Shown in pieces: positions 25,002 to 33,078 of a stretch of DNA of 64,000 nt. Origin of the DNA: DATKQJ01 sp035534295 (GTDB lineage Bacteria > Chloroflexota > Dormibacteria > Dormibacterales > Dormibacteraceae); assembly GCA_035534295.1 (NCBI GenBank), contig DATLSE010000030.1:13109-77108 (forward strand). The letters run 5' to 3'. The translations under genes and the position numbers were made by a program. The notes beneath the pieces are model-generated. The model made no database searches, was not told the origin of the DNA, and saw only the letters and a program-made list of their open reading frames with translations. How positions within the stretch are numbered: position 1 is the first letter of the stretch; each line of letters starts with the position of its first letter.

Positions 25002-26420
25002 ATGCCGGCCCCAGAGCGTGGCGTGGTCGCGATCGTCGGGGGCGGAATCACCGGCCTGGCCGCAGCGCACGCGCTGAGTTCTAAGACGGAGCGGGTCCGG
25101 ATAGTCCTGATCGAGGCGGAGGGCGAGTTGGGGGGCAAGGTGCGGACCCGAGAGCTGGCCGGACTCCCCGTCGAATCCGGTCCGGATGCTTTCCTGACCC
25201 GGGCCAGGGAGGCCGTCGAGCTCTGCCAGGCGCTGGACCTGGGGCCGGACCTGATCGCGCCCAGCCGGCTTCCCGCCCAGATCTGGGACGGCCGGCACCT
25301 GCACCGGATTCCGGCCGGACTGGTCCTCGGGGCGCCGGTGCGCCTCCGTCCCCTGGCCCGATCCGGAATTCTGTCCCCGCGGGGGCTGGCCCGCGCCGGT
25401 CTCGAGCCCTTGATGCCGAGCCACGTCCCGGCCGGGGACCACTCCGTTCGCGAGCTCATCGTGCCCCGATTCGGAGTCGAGGTCTTCGACCGCCTGGTCG
25501 ACCCCCTGCTGGGCGGTATCTACGCCGGCTCCGCCGACCAACTGAGCGCGGAGTCGGTGCTGCCCCAGCTGGTGGAGGCGGCGCGGGGGCGCCGGAGCCT
25601 GATCCTCGCCATGCGCCAACGCCGGCCCGAGGCGAGCACGCAACCGACCTTCTACAGCCTCAGAGGCGGTCTGAGCCGGCTCATCACCGGGCTCGAGCAG
25701 AGCCTGAGCGGGGTCAAGGTGCACCGGGGCCAGCCGGTGGAGGCGGTCTGGCGCGGCCCGGGCGGAGAGTATCTGCTCCGCGTCGGCTCCGGAACCCTGA
25801 GCGCCTCCTCGGTGATCCTCGCCGCCCCCGCCCACGTGGCGGCGCGGCTCACCGCCACGCTCGATTCCGGGCTGGCCGCCGACCTGGCCGGGATCGATCA
25901 CGCCGATGTCGCCACGGTGGCGCTGACCTATGCCCGCTCGGCGCTGCCGAGACCGCTTCAAAGCAGCGGATTTCTGGTGCCCAGCCGCGCTCAACGGCTG
26001 CTGGTCGGCATGACCGCGACCAGCTCGAAATGGCCCCACCTGGGCGAGGGCACAAGCCACGGCCAGCCCACGTTCGTGCTCCGCGCGGCGGTGGGGCGGG
26101 CTGGGGACACCGCCTGGATGGCGATGGACGACGATCAGCTGCTGGCCTCGGTGCACGCAGAACTGGCTTCCGCGCTGGGGCTGACGAGCTCTCCGCTGGA
26201 GGGCTGGGTCACGCGCTGGCCGGCCGCCCTACCCCAGTACACGGTCGGACACGGAGCCCGCCTGCGTCGGCTGGATGAGGCCCTGGGACGCCTGCCTGGT
26301 CTATTCCTGGCCGGCGCGGGCTATCGGGGCATCGGGCTCCCGGCGTGCATCGCCCAGGGCCAGTCGGCGGCCCGCTTCGCGCTCGAGCACACGATCGCGG
26401 CAGCCCGCGGCGAAGGGTGA
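25002..26420 (+). CDS. hemY: Protoporphyrinogen/coproporphyrinogen III oxidase (HemG/HemY, CgoX type)
   Basis: An FAD-dependent oxidase of heme synthesis, 472 residues. The N-terminus has the Rossmann motif VVAIVGGGITGLAAAHAL (about 8-25) with the acidic VLIEAEGELGGKVRT following. Further blocks are SGPDAFLTR, VSELIVPRFG-like RELIVPRFGVEVFDRLVDPL (about 147-166), GGIYAGSADQLS and the C-terminal FAD motif GLFLAGAGYRGIGLPACI. This pattern matches oxygen-dependent protoporphyrinogen or coproporphyrinogen oxidases; which porphyrinogen is used cannot be decided. The ATG at 25002 starts exactly before the first strand. No other heme gene is adjacent. Confidence 0.9.
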   Translation: MPAPERGVVAIVGGGITGLAAAHALSSKTERVRIVLIEAEGELGGKVRTRELAGLPVESGPDAFLTRAREAVELCQALDLGPDLIAPSRLPAQIWDGRHLHRIPAGLVLGAPVRLRPLARSGILSPRGLARAGLEPLMPSHVPAGDHSVRELIVPRFGVEVFDRLVDPLLGGIYAGSADQLSAESVLPQLVEAARGRRSLILAMRQRRPEASTQPTFYSLRGGLSRLITGLEQSLSGVKVHRGQPVEAVWRGPGGEYLLRVGSGTLSASSVILAAPAHVAARLTATLDSGLAADLAGIDHADVATVALTYARSALPRPLQSSGFLVPSRAQRLLVGMTATSSKWPHLGEGTSHGQPTFVLRAAVGRAGDTAWMAMDDDQLLASVHAELASALGLTSSPLEGWVTRWPAALPQYTVGHGARLRRLDEALGRLPGLFLAGAGYRGIGLPACIAQGQSAARFALEHTIAAARGEG

Positions 26421-26434
26421 AGGCTGAGGCCTGA

Positions 26435-27151
26435 TCAGGGCAGGCCGGTGCCCGGGGTCGGACTGGCGACCTGGACTGGCGACGACGTCCTCGCGCCCGA
26501 TCCATGGCCGGAGTTGGCGATCAGGGCCCAGCCGGGACGAAGCGGACCGGCCACGGCCCAGGAAAGGGTCCAAAGCGCGAGCAGAGCACCGGCCAGCGCC
26601 ACCCAGGGATGGGCCGGCTCGGGTGGCGTGGGCGTCAGCAGGCGAGCCGCGGTCAGGCTGATGACCATTACCGCGGCGCCCGCGTAGATGAGCCCCGCCC
26701 AGGCAGTCCGGGAATCGCTGCCCATGCCCAACCCGTGCACCGTGCTCAGCACGAAGGCAGCGAACGTCATCAGGTGCAGCCGGTGCCACCAGCTGTAGCC
26801 GATCCTCGATCGCAGCCGCTTGCTGTACCAGACCCCGACCACCAGGTAGGTGCCGAGGATACCCGGCGCCAACCAGAGGGGTCGGTAGTGGCTGGCCATG
26901 GGTACAGCGAGCTCGGCTAGGGTGAAGCCCATGAATGGGTCGAGCGCGATGGCCAGGGTGTGCGCGCCCAAAGCCAGCAGGGAGAGCAGGCCCAGATATT
27001 CGTGGAGCTCAGAGCTGATGAAACGAGGCCAGCCGGACGAGCGCCACTTGAGGCTCAAGACCAGACCCAACAGGACGGACGCGGTCAGGAGTAGGTAGGC
27101 CAAGAAACCGGTGGCGCGAGCCAGATCCCAGACCAGTTGGGGCCCCGCCAT
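26435..27151 (-). CDS. Ferric-reductase-like transmembrane (heme b) protein
   Basis: A 238-residue integral membrane protein with about six hydrophobic segments. Four histidines lie in membrane or near-membrane positions typical of ferric reductase/NOX cytochrome b domains: SELHEYLGLL (about 47-56), GAHTLAIAL (about 62-70), WWHRLHLMTF (about 121-130) and STVHGLGMG (about 136-144). It has no flavin or NAD-binding domain, so it could only move electrons across the membrane with a partner. The C-terminus is a Pro/Ser/Thr-rich tail. It closes an operon that begins with an ECF sigma factor, which suggests regulated redox stress or metal response. Confidence 0.85.
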   Translation of the reverse strand: MAGPQLVWDLARATGFLAYLLLTASVLLGLVLSLKWRSSGWPRFISSELHEYLGLLSLLALGAHTLAIALDPFMGFTLAELAVPMASHYRPLWLAPGILGTYLVVGVWYSKRLRSRIGYSWWHRLHLMTFAAFVLSTVHGLGMGSDSRTAWAGLIYAGAAVMVISLTAARLLTPTPPEPAHPWVALAGALLALWTLSWAVAGPLRPGWALIANSGHGSGARTSSPVQVASPTPGTGLP

Positions 27152-27234
27152 CAGCTCCTAGGGGCCCGCATCGCCGCGAAGGAATGCCGCCATCGTGCGA
27201 TCCCAGACTAACCCGATCTTACGGCCTCTGCGGG

Positions 27235-27567
27235 TCACGAGCCCGAAGAGCGCAGCACCGGAGCCGGCGCCTGGCTGGCAACGACGGGAGGCGCGGACAC
27301 CGGCGCGGGAGCAGCGGCGGGAGCAGCGGCGGGAGCCGCCGCCGCCACAGGCGGCGGCGTTGGCGCGGCAGCCGCATTGACCGCGCTGACCGCCCGGCCA
27401 CCGCCGGCCGCCAAGCCGGTTGAGCTGGCAAAACCGGAGCCGATTGAGTGCCCGAGCACCAGCGTCCAGACCGCCCCGAACGACAGAATCGAAGCTGCGG
27501 TCAGGCGGCGCTTGAGCGCCGCCAAGCGCAATTGCTTGGCGGCGGCCGCGTCCAGCGGCAAGCTCAT
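27235..27567 (-). CDS. Small single-span membrane protein with Ala/Pro-rich tail
   Basis: A 110-residue protein with a basic N-terminus (KQLRLAALKRRL), one membrane segment (AASILSFGAVWTLVLGHSI, about 24-42) and an extended Ala/Pro-rich outside tail. I do not recognise a family. Its place between the sigma/anti-sigma pair and the ferric-reductase-like protein, on the same strand with short gaps, suggests it is part of the same system. The low-complexity tail could span the cell wall. Short length and repeats make it easy to miscall, but the TM segment and start are convincing. Confidence 0.6.
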   Translation of the reverse strand: MSLPLDAAAAKQLRLAALKRRLTAASILSFGAVWTLVLGHSIGSGFASSTGLAAGGGRAVSAVNAAAAPTPPPVAAAAPAAAPAAAPAPVSAPPVVASQAPAPVLRSSGS

Positions 27568-27594
27568 TGAGTCAGTACTCCCAACGCTCCGATC

Positions 27595-28098
27595 CTAATT
27601 GTCGCCCGAGCTCGTCCCATCGCCTCCCTCCGAAGTCTTGGGAGCTGCCTCCGAGCTCCGCTCGGGGGTGGTCGTCTCGGCCGGGGCGGGGGTCTCCGGC
27701 ACCTCACGTGGAGGGCTGGCAACCGGAACCGCGGTCACCTCGATGCGGGGCGTGGCTGTGGGCGAAGGCGACGGGCTCGGTTGGACCGCAGCCGCGGTCG
27801 GGCCCGAGCCGCCGGCTCGGATGCTGTCCACCATATTCGTGCCCCACACGACGGGGTTGGGGCTGCCGGTCACCACGGTGCCGACCGAGGCCACCGCCAC
27901 CAGGGCTGTGGCCCCGATGACGACCGCCTGGGTCTTGAGCGTTGTCAGAAGCGTCATCCAGGACATTGAGATCCTCCCTATGGTGGTCATGGCACCCCTG
28001 CTCTCCCACCGACCCGTGGTCCCAATGTGAAGGCGCTCCAGGTCGGCCTCCACCTGCGAGGACATCCACGCGTCGAATTCAGAGTCAGAGGGCTTCAT
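27595..28098 (-). CDS. Putative membrane anti-sigma factor
   Basis: A 167-residue protein with a cytoplasmic N-terminus of about 50 residues (starts MKPSDSEFDAWMSSQVEADL), one membrane segment (TQAVVIGATALVAVASVGTVV, about 56-76) and a Pro/Ser/Thr-rich outside part. Its ATG overlaps the stop of the ECF sigma gene as ATGA. That order and topology are typical of sigma/anti-sigma pairs, although no zinc-finger HxxxCxxC motif is visible, so it would be a non-ZAS type. The role is inferred from context. Confidence 0.7.
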   Translation of the reverse strand: MKPSDSEFDAWMSSQVEADLERLHIGTTGRWESRGAMTTIGRISMSWMTLLTTLKTQAVVIGATALVAVASVGTVVTGSPNPVVWGTNMVDSIRAGGSGPTAAAVQPSPSPSPTATPRIEVTAVPVASPPREVPETPAPAETTTPERSSEAAPKTSEGGDGTSSGDN

Positions 28099-28640
28099 TG
28101 CTGTTGACCACTTAGACGATCGGGAAGTCCCAAGTCGGCAATATCCGCTGCCAGATCGGTGCGCAGGCGTTTTAGCCCGGAGGCCAGGCGGGACCCGACA
28201 GTGCGCTCCGAAACGCTGACCAGGCCGGAGATCTCGCGATTGGAATACCCGTGGTAGTAGCGCAAAACCACCACCATCGCCTGCTCGGCGGGCAGCTGGC
28301 GAAGCGCGGCGATCAGGGGTGAGGGAGCCGGGCCCGCGTCGCTGGCCAGTTGGGTGGCCAGCGAGGGAACGAAGATCGATGCGAACTCAAGCAGCCCACG
28401 CCGCCGCCGGTAGGTGATGGCCAGGTTGATGGCGATGCGGTACATCCAGGCTTCCGCCGGAGCGCCACCTTTCCAGCGAGGCCAGGCGCGAAACGCCTTC
28501 TCGAACGCGTGCTGAACGCAATCCTCGGCCTCGGCCATGCCCAGGATGGCGTTGAGGGAACGCAGTAGGCGCGGGCGGACAGAGCGATAGAGACGCTCGA
28601 AGTCATCCGGATCTCCCGCCTTGTATTCCCTCTGTTCCAC
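28095..28640 (-). CDS. ECF-type RNA polymerase sigma factor
   Basis: A 181-residue sigma-70 family protein of the extracytoplasmic-function class. Region 2 covers FERLYRSVRPRLLRSLNAIL and AEDCVQHAFEKAFRAWPRWK (about 14-58). Region 4 is LPAEQAMVVVLRYYHGYSNREI, SVSERTVGSRLASGLKRLR (about 114-159) with its helix-turn-helix. It lacks region 3, as usual. It would direct its own operon and perhaps others when released from the membrane partner encoded next. The GTG at 28640 has no strong ribosome site. Confidence 0.92.
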   Translation of the reverse strand: MEQREYKAGDPDDFERLYRSVRPRLLRSLNAILGMAEAEDCVQHAFEKAFRAWPRWKGGAPAEAWMYRIAINLAITYRRRRGLLEFASIFVPSLATQLASDAGPAPSPLIAALRQLPAEQAMVVVLRYYHGYSNREISGLVSVSERTVGSRLASGLKRLRTDLAADIADLGLPDRLSGQQQ

Positions 28641-28787
28641 GTGACTTTGTCAACGCCGCAGCCGGGGCGCTCTTGTGTCACCTTAGCCGAGGCGCTCTCG
28701 CGCCGGCGCCCGGATGGCTTGGGGACGCAGGCTTCCGCGCTCGCGGCCGGGGCACCGCCCGGGGCAAGATCGCTACATTCTGGGACC

Positions 28788-29360
28788 GTGGACTATCGTT
28801 TAGAGCAGCTCATCAACGGGCCCGCCGGCTCCCATCCGGCCATCGACTGGATCATGACCCAGATCGCCTGGGGCGCCGAGCCGGCGTTCATCGCTCTGGT
28901 CTTAATCTGGCTCGTGGCCGGGATGTGGCGTCGCAGCCGGCCCGACGTGGTGGGGGCGCTGAGCGCGCTGGTGGCGTCCGGCGTGGCGCTGGTCATAAAC
29001 CAGCTGGCAGCGCTGCTCTACTTCCGCCCTCGCCCGTTCGTCAGCCACCCGGGTCACGTACACGTGCTGCTGTCGCACTCGGCGGACGCATCTTTTCCCT
29101 CTGATCACGCCGCCGCCGCCCTGGCCATATCCGTCGTCCTGCAGCGTTTTCACCCCCGGCTGGGCGCGCTCGCCATCCTGGCCTCACTTTGGGTCGGCTA
29201 CGCTCGGGTCTACGTGGGTGACCATTACCCCGGTGACGTGCTCGGAGGCTACATTTCGGGGGCCGTGGGTGCCGCACTGGCGCTCTATCTGGTTCGTCAC
29301 CGGCTCGAGCTCCTGCTCGGCCGCTGGCGCGTCGGCTCAACCGTCGGCACCACCGATTAA
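28788..29360 (+). CDS. PAP2-family phosphatase, BcrC-like undecaprenyl-diphosphatase
   Basis: A 190-residue membrane phosphatase with the PAP2 signature motifs YFRPRPF (about 83-89), SFPSDHAAAAL (about 105-115) and ARVYVGDHYPGDVLGG (about 141-156), whose His residues form the phospho-enzyme and acid. The PSDH version and size resemble BcrC-type undecaprenyl-diphosphatases that recycle the cell-wall lipid carrier and give bacitracin resistance. The Lys of the classical first motif is absent. GTG at 28788 is preferred: TACATT (28774-28779) lies eight bases before it, giving a leaderless message, and the upstream in-frame extension is polar and unlike the family. Confidence 0.87.
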   Translation: MDYRLEQLINGPAGSHPAIDWIMTQIAWGAEPAFIALVLIWLVAGMWRRSRPDVVGALSALVASGVALVINQLAALLYFRPRPFVSHPGHVHVLLSHSADASFPSDHAAAALAISVVLQRFHPRLGALAILASLWVGYARVYVGDHYPGDVLGGYISGAVGAALALYLVRHRLELLLGRWRVGSTVGTTD

Positions 29361-29440
29361 CCTCGCCTGGCGCAAGTGCCCGGAGTAGTGTGAGAATGGC
29401 GCCGCAGGCACCCGCATCTGTCCAGGAGGTCTACAAGGCC

Positions 29441-29908
29441 ATGTCGCCCCAGTCCGGAGATCCCGCTCCCACGTTCACCCTGCCCGACCAGGACGGGCGG
29501 CCGGTATCGCTCGCCAACTACCTGGGGCGTCGTGTGGTGGTGTACTTCTACCCCCGGGACGACACCCCGGGCTGCACCACCGAGGCCTGCGGATTCAACG
29601 ACGTGCTGGACCAGCTGTCGGGCTCGGGAGTCGAGGTGATTGGGATCTCGACCGACAACGCCAAGAGTCACATCGCCTTCCGCGACAAATTCCAGCTCCG
29701 CTTTCCGCTACTCAGCGACAGCGACCATCTGGTCCACGAGGCCTATGGCGCCTGGGGAGAGCGCCAGATGATGGGCCGCCGGTTCATGGGCACACTGCGC
29801 TCCACCTTCGCGGTCGGTGCCGACGGACGCATCGAGCACGCCTGGCTCAAGGTGTCACCCGAGGGACACGCAACGGAGGTCATGCAGGCCCTTGAGGTCG
29901 GAGTTTGA
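29441..29908 (+). CDS. bcp: Peroxiredoxin, BCP/PrxQ type
   Basis: A thiol peroxidase of 155 residues that reduces hydroperoxides. The active site is YPRDDTPGCTTEACGFND (about 37-54), with the peroxidatic Cys in PGC and a resolving Cys five residues later, the pattern of atypical two-Cys BCP enzymes. The domain then follows the usual order with VEVIGISTDNAKSHIAF and RSTFAVGADGRIEHAW. The ATG at 29441 is favoured by AGGAGG eleven bases upstream and by family length; an in-frame ATG at 29396 is possible. The convergent DCC protein lies just beyond. Confidence 0.93.
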   Translation: MSPQSGDPAPTFTLPDQDGRPVSLANYLGRRVVVYFYPRDDTPGCTTEACGFNDVLDQLSGSGVEVIGISTDNAKSHIAFRDKFQLRFPLLSDSDHLVHEAYGAWGERQMMGRRFMGTLRSTFAVGADGRIEHAWLKVSPEGHATEVMQALEVGV

Positions 29909-29916
29909 ACCTGCCT

Positions 29917-30279
29917 CTAGGTGGATGAGCGGCGGTGCCGACGGCTGGCCAGGACTCGATAGAGGCGTGATTCGAGCGCGGCCACCATCGGGTAAGCACC
30001 GATCCGGCCGAGCAGGGGCCACGCCCCCGAGCGCGTCCGCAGCACGGCGTTAAGCGCGGCCGCCCCCTCGAGTCGATTGCCCGCTGCGTCGACGAACCAG
30101 GCCGAGCGGGAGACCTGATCAGGGCTCAGATGGTGCTGGGCCAGGGTCTTGGGCGAGCCCGCCGGCGCGAGCTTGACGCCTCCGCCCTGAGCCGCCCAGG
30201 CCGCCCAGCTGCTGCAGAGGGCGCATTCCTCGTCATAAATCAAAGTCCCCGACCGGGGATCCGGCGCCGCCGACGTCAC
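29917..30279 (-). CDS. DCC family (DUF393) thiol-disulfide oxidoreductase
   Basis: A 120-residue protein named for its DxxCxxC-like start: LIYDEECALCSSWAAW (about 13-28) has the acidic pair and CALC. AWFVDAAGNRLEGAAAL and LRTRSGAWPLLGRIGAYP follow as in the family. The function of DCC proteins is not settled; a thioredoxin-like redox role is assumed from the motif. The ATG overlaps the stop of ilvB by four bases, so it is co-transcribed with acetolactate synthase, although no metabolic link is evident. Confidence 0.9.
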   Translation of the reverse strand: MTSAAPDPRSGTLIYDEECALCSSWAAWAAQGGGVKLAPAGSPKTLAQHHLSPDQVSRSAWFVDAAGNRLEGAAALNAVLRTRSGAWPLLGRIGAYPMVAALESRLYRVLASRRHRRSST

Positions 30280-31979
30280 AGGACTGGGACTCTGGCCATG
30301 ACCGGGCCGAGCAAGATCTCGTCATTGGAGTGTCCAGCGGGCACGATTGGGTAACACATCTCGTCGGCGTCGACCTGAAAGTCGATGACCACGGTGCGCC
30401 CGCCCAGCGCCCGGGCGCGCAGGATCGCATCGTCAACCTCGTCCGGGCGCCGGACGCGAATCCCGACGCATCCGTAGGCCTCAGCCAGACGCACGAAGTC
30501 GGGAGACTCATAGCCCAGGACGACGGAGGAGAGGCGGGCGCCGTGGAAGAGCGTCTGCCACTGCTTGACCATGCCCAGGTGGGCGTTGTTGAGGATGGCG
30601 ACGATGAGTGGCAACTCCTCGGCCACGGCGGTGGCGAGTTCCTGGCAGGTCATCTGAAAGCAGCCGTCGCCGTCGATCGCGAGCACGGTCTCGTCGGGAT
30701 GGGCGGCCTTGACGCCGAGCGCGGCGGGGATGGCGAAGCCCATCGTGCCCAAGCCGCCAGAGCAGGCCCAGCGCCGGGAACCCTCGAAATTCCAGAGCTG
30801 ACTGGCCCACATCTGGTGCTGGCCCACTCCCGCGGTGACCAGGGTGCTGGGGCCGAGCAGTGTAGACAGGCGCTCGATCACGAACTGAGGTTTGATGGGG
30901 CCGCCGTCAGCCTGCTCGTAGGCGAACGGATACTCCAGCTGCCAGGACTGGAGCTGAGCCAGCCACTCGCCCCGGTCGCTGGCCAAAGATCCGAGCTGCC
31001 GGTTGAGGGCACCCAGCACGGCTTTGGCGTCCCCGATGAGAGCCACGTCGACCTCGCGATTCTTGCCGATCTCGGAGCGGTCGACGTCGATGTGGATCAC
31101 TCGCGCCTCCGGCGCAAAGGCGTCGAGACGCCCCGTCACGCGGTCGTCGAAGCGCGCCCCAACGGCGATCAGAAGATCGCAGCGCTGCATCGCCGTGACG
31201 GCGGCATAGCCGCCGTGCATGCCCGGCATACCCAGGTTCAGGGGGTGCCGGTCGGAAACCGCCCCGCGCGCCATCAAGGTGGTCACCAGCGGAACGCGGT
31301 GGATATCCACCAGGGCCAGTAATTCGGCTTCGGCGCCCGACATCACCACGCCGCCCCCCGCGTAGAGGATCGGACGCGCGGCGGAGTGGATGAGACCCGC
31401 GGCGGCCTCTATGGCCGCGTCTGGAGGCAACGGGGGTGGCACGGGGGGAAGCGCCCTGCCCTGGCCGACATACTCCACCTCAGCCAACTGCACGTCCTTG
31501 GGAATGTCGACCAGTACCGGACCTGGGCGGCCCGAACGCGCGACCGAAAAGGCCTGGTGGAGGGTTGATTCGAGCTGGTCGGGATCCATGACCAGCCAGT
31601 TCGCCTTGGTCACCGGGGCGCTGATGGCGGTAATCGGCGCCTCCTGAAAGGCGTGTTTTCCGATCCCCGCGCGTGCCACCTGGCCGGTGATGGCAACGAT
31701 CGGAACGGAGTCGCTCATGGCGTCGGCCAGAGGGGTGATGAGATTGGTCGCCCCCGGTCCCGAGGTCGTAAGGCAGACCCCGACCCGACCGGTGGCGTGG
31801 GCATAGCCCTCGGCAGCATGACCTGCCGCCTGTTCGTGCCGGACCAAGACGTGACGGACGCTGGAGTCGAGGAGGGCGTCGTAGACCGGCATGATGGCCC
31901 CTCCGGGAAGTCCAAAGATCACATCGACGCCCTCGGCCTCAAGGACCCGCCATACCACTTCGGCGCCCGTCAGTCTCAT
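30276..31979 (-). CDS. ilvB: Acetolactate synthase large subunit
   Basis: The ThDP-dependent enzyme that makes 2-acetolactate or 2-aceto-2-hydroxybutyrate for valine, leucine and isoleucine. The 567-residue protein has the ThDP-activating Glu in VRHEQAAGHAAEGYA (about 45-59), the central GGGVVMSGAEAE FAD-binding region, and the metal/ThDP motif IDGDGCFQMTCQEL with the later NNAHLGMVKQW (about 470-480). No small regulatory subunit gene follows; the next gene is a DCC protein. Upstream is a complete attenuator with a leader peptide rich in Ile and Leu codons (separate entries), so expression is probably controlled by charging of branched-chain tRNAs. Confidence 0.95.
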   Translation of the reverse strand: MRLTGAEVVWRVLEAEGVDVIFGLPGGAIMPVYDALLDSSVRHVLVRHEQAAGHAAEGYAHATGRVGVCLTTSGPGATNLITPLADAMSDSVPIVAITGQVARAGIGKHAFQEAPITAISAPVTKANWLVMDPDQLESTLHQAFSVARSGRPGPVLVDIPKDVQLAEVEYVGQGRALPPVPPPLPPDAAIEAAAGLIHSAARPILYAGGGVVMSGAEAELLALVDIHRVPLVTTLMARGAVSDRHPLNLGMPGMHGGYAAVTAMQRCDLLIAVGARFDDRVTGRLDAFAPEARVIHIDVDRSEIGKNREVDVALIGDAKAVLGALNRQLGSLASDRGEWLAQLQSWQLEYPFAYEQADGGPIKPQFVIERLSTLLGPSTLVTAGVGQHQMWASQLWNFEGSRRWACSGGLGTMGFAIPAALGVKAAHPDETVLAIDGDGCFQMTCQELATAVAEELPLIVAILNNAHLGMVKQWQTLFHGARLSSVVLGYESPDFVRLAEAYGCVGIRVRRPDEVDDAILRARALGGRTVVIDFQVDADEMCYPIVPAGHSNDEILLGPVMARVPVL

Positions 31980-32028
31980 ATCTCAGATCTCCCAAGCTTG
32001 GAGTCCGCATGCCTGACCGAGTGCCCGA

Positions 32029-32055
32029 TAAAAACAAAACCGCCCCCAGGGGCGG
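32029..32055 (-). terminator. Attenuator terminator before ilvB
   Basis: On the minus strand CCGCCCC (32055-32049) and GGGGCGG (32046-32040) form a seven-pair GC stem with a two-base nominal loop, followed at once by TTTTGTTTTT. This is an intrinsic terminator placed about 50 bases before the ilvB start, so it acts inside the leader. Confidence 0.85.
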
Positions 32056-32060
32056 CTGCT

Positions 32061-32087
32061 GCACGCGGAGGCGGACCCTCTGCGTGC
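32061..32087 (-). promoter_or_regulatory. Pause/anti-antiterminator hairpin of the ilvB leader
   Basis: GCACGCAGAGG and CCTCCGCGTGC pair over eleven positions with one mismatch and a five-base loop, directly after the leader-peptide stop. The segment CCGCCTC within it can instead pair with GGGGCGG of the terminator (one G-U pair), giving the alternative antiterminator fold. Confidence 0.7.
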
Positions 32088-32123
32088 CTAAATAATCGAC
32101 ATGATCGAGAGAGCTGGATTCAT
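32088..32123 (-). CDS. Leader peptide of the ilvB attenuator
   Basis: An eleven-residue ORF, MNPALSIMSII, with AGGAG nine bases before its ATG. Three Ile codons and one Leu codon lie near the end, with two consecutive Ile codons just before the stop. The stop touches the first leader hairpin. Stalling at the Ile codons would cover that hairpin and favour the antiterminator, raising ilvB expression when isoleucine is short. Confidence 0.75.
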   Translation of the reverse strand: MNPALSIMSII

Positions 32124-32147
32124 CGAGTTGCTCTCCTGATCATTGCG

Positions 32148-32160
32148 CCGCGAGTATACA
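32148..32160 (-). promoter_or_regulatory. Probable -10 element of the ilvB leader transcript
   Basis: TATACT on the minus strand (32158-32153) lies 30 bases before the leader-peptide ATG. No strong -35 hexamer is seen at 17 bases; TTGGCG is present at a 20-base spacing. Confidence 0.45.
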
Positions 32161-32437
32161 CGCTGCGCTCTCACTCGTCGCCAATCAGCACGGCCGGGAA
32201 AAGCTCTGGGCCCATGGCGCCGAGCAAGCGCAGACGCACCCGGTGCAACCGAAGCCGATGCCGGGACGGCCCCGCGGCCTCAAGAGGAACGAGTGCAAGA
32301 CGTATGAGTTGCAGGGCGACCCGGGTCACCATGTAGTGCTTCAACGAGGGTGCCGCGGCAAGGTTACGCCGTCACTGAAGAAAATGGGAGATGGGCTGGA
32401 GAAGGGCCCCGGCGCGCCCTGATCTATCCTTGATTCA
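32161..32437. other. Spacer between ilvB leader and DinB gene
   Basis: No supported gene. A 53-codon minus-strand ORF starting near 32332 runs up to the ilvB promoter, but it is Leu/Arg-rich without any recognisable feature. Confidence 0.35.
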
Positions 32438-32857
32438 ATGCAAGACTTGGACTCGGTCCTGAAAAGCTTGGGCGCAACCCCCACCATCCTGGCCGCCGTG
32501 GTGAAGGCCGGCGCTCCTCCGCGGGGACAGGAGTGGGGTGGTCTCGAGGTCGCCTCGCATCTGGCCATCGCGGACCGGCGCTACCAGGCGCGGTTCGTCG
32601 CGGCCCTCGAAGGTCGCGATCCGGGAGACCTGGGCGGCCCTGGTGGGGTGGGAGTCGTGGGAGAGGGAAGCCTCAGCGACTTCGAGGACACCAGGGCGCG
32701 GCTGATCGCGTTCGTGCGCTCCCTCAGTCCGGAGCAACTGGAGACGATGGTGCCCCACCCAAGGCTGGGTGATCGCACCCTGGGCGAGTATGTCCGCCAT
32801 TTGGTTTATCACGACGCTGACCATTTAGAGCAGGCGGCGCGGGCGGCTACGGCCTGA
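32438..32857 (+). CDS. DinB-like protein
   Basis: A 139-residue member of the DinB-like four-helix group. The likely metal-binding histidines are in VASHLAIADRRYQAR (about 38-52) and VRHLVYHDADHLEQAA (about 117-132), the HxxxH-type pattern of the family. No substrate can be assigned; homologues include thiol-dependent transferases and uncharacterised proteins. TATCCT (32425-32430) lies seven bases before the ATG, another leaderless start. It stands alone, followed by tRNA-Pro. Confidence 0.8.
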   Translation: MQDLDSVLKSLGATPTILAAVVKAGAPPRGQEWGGLEVASHLAIADRRYQARFVAALEGRDPGDLGGPGGVGVVGEGSLSDFEDTRARLIAFVRSLSPEQLETMVPHPRLGDRTLGEYVRHLVYHDADHLEQAARAATA

Positions 32858-32889
32858 GGACCGGGCGAGGTTAGGATTAGGTCCCGGAT

Positions 32890-32966
32890 CGGGGAGTAGC
32901 GTAGCCCGGCAGCGCACCTGGCTGGGGGCCAGGGGGTCGCGGGTTCAAATCCCGCCTCCCCGACCA
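32890..32966 (+). tRNA. tRNA-Pro (anticodon GGG)
   Basis: A 77-base cloverleaf. The acceptor CGGGGAG pairs with CTCCCCG, the anticodon stem CCTGG/CCAGG encloses a loop with GGG, and the T arm is GCGGG-TTCAAAT-CCCGC. The first base C is typical of proline tRNAs. The 3' ACCA is encoded. Confidence 0.96.
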
Positions 32967-33078
32967 AAGCCAAGCCTTGAACTTGGCGTTAGAACTCGAT
33001 TGCCATGGTGTTGATCGTCAGCCTCCGCATCCGAGCCCTGCAGCGACTCTCGCAGCCCGCCAGGTGTACGATTGGTGT

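Noticed and set aside
30330..31322. 330-codon plus-strand frame inside ilvB
   Set aside because: Antisense shadow of a well-conserved acetolactate synthase.
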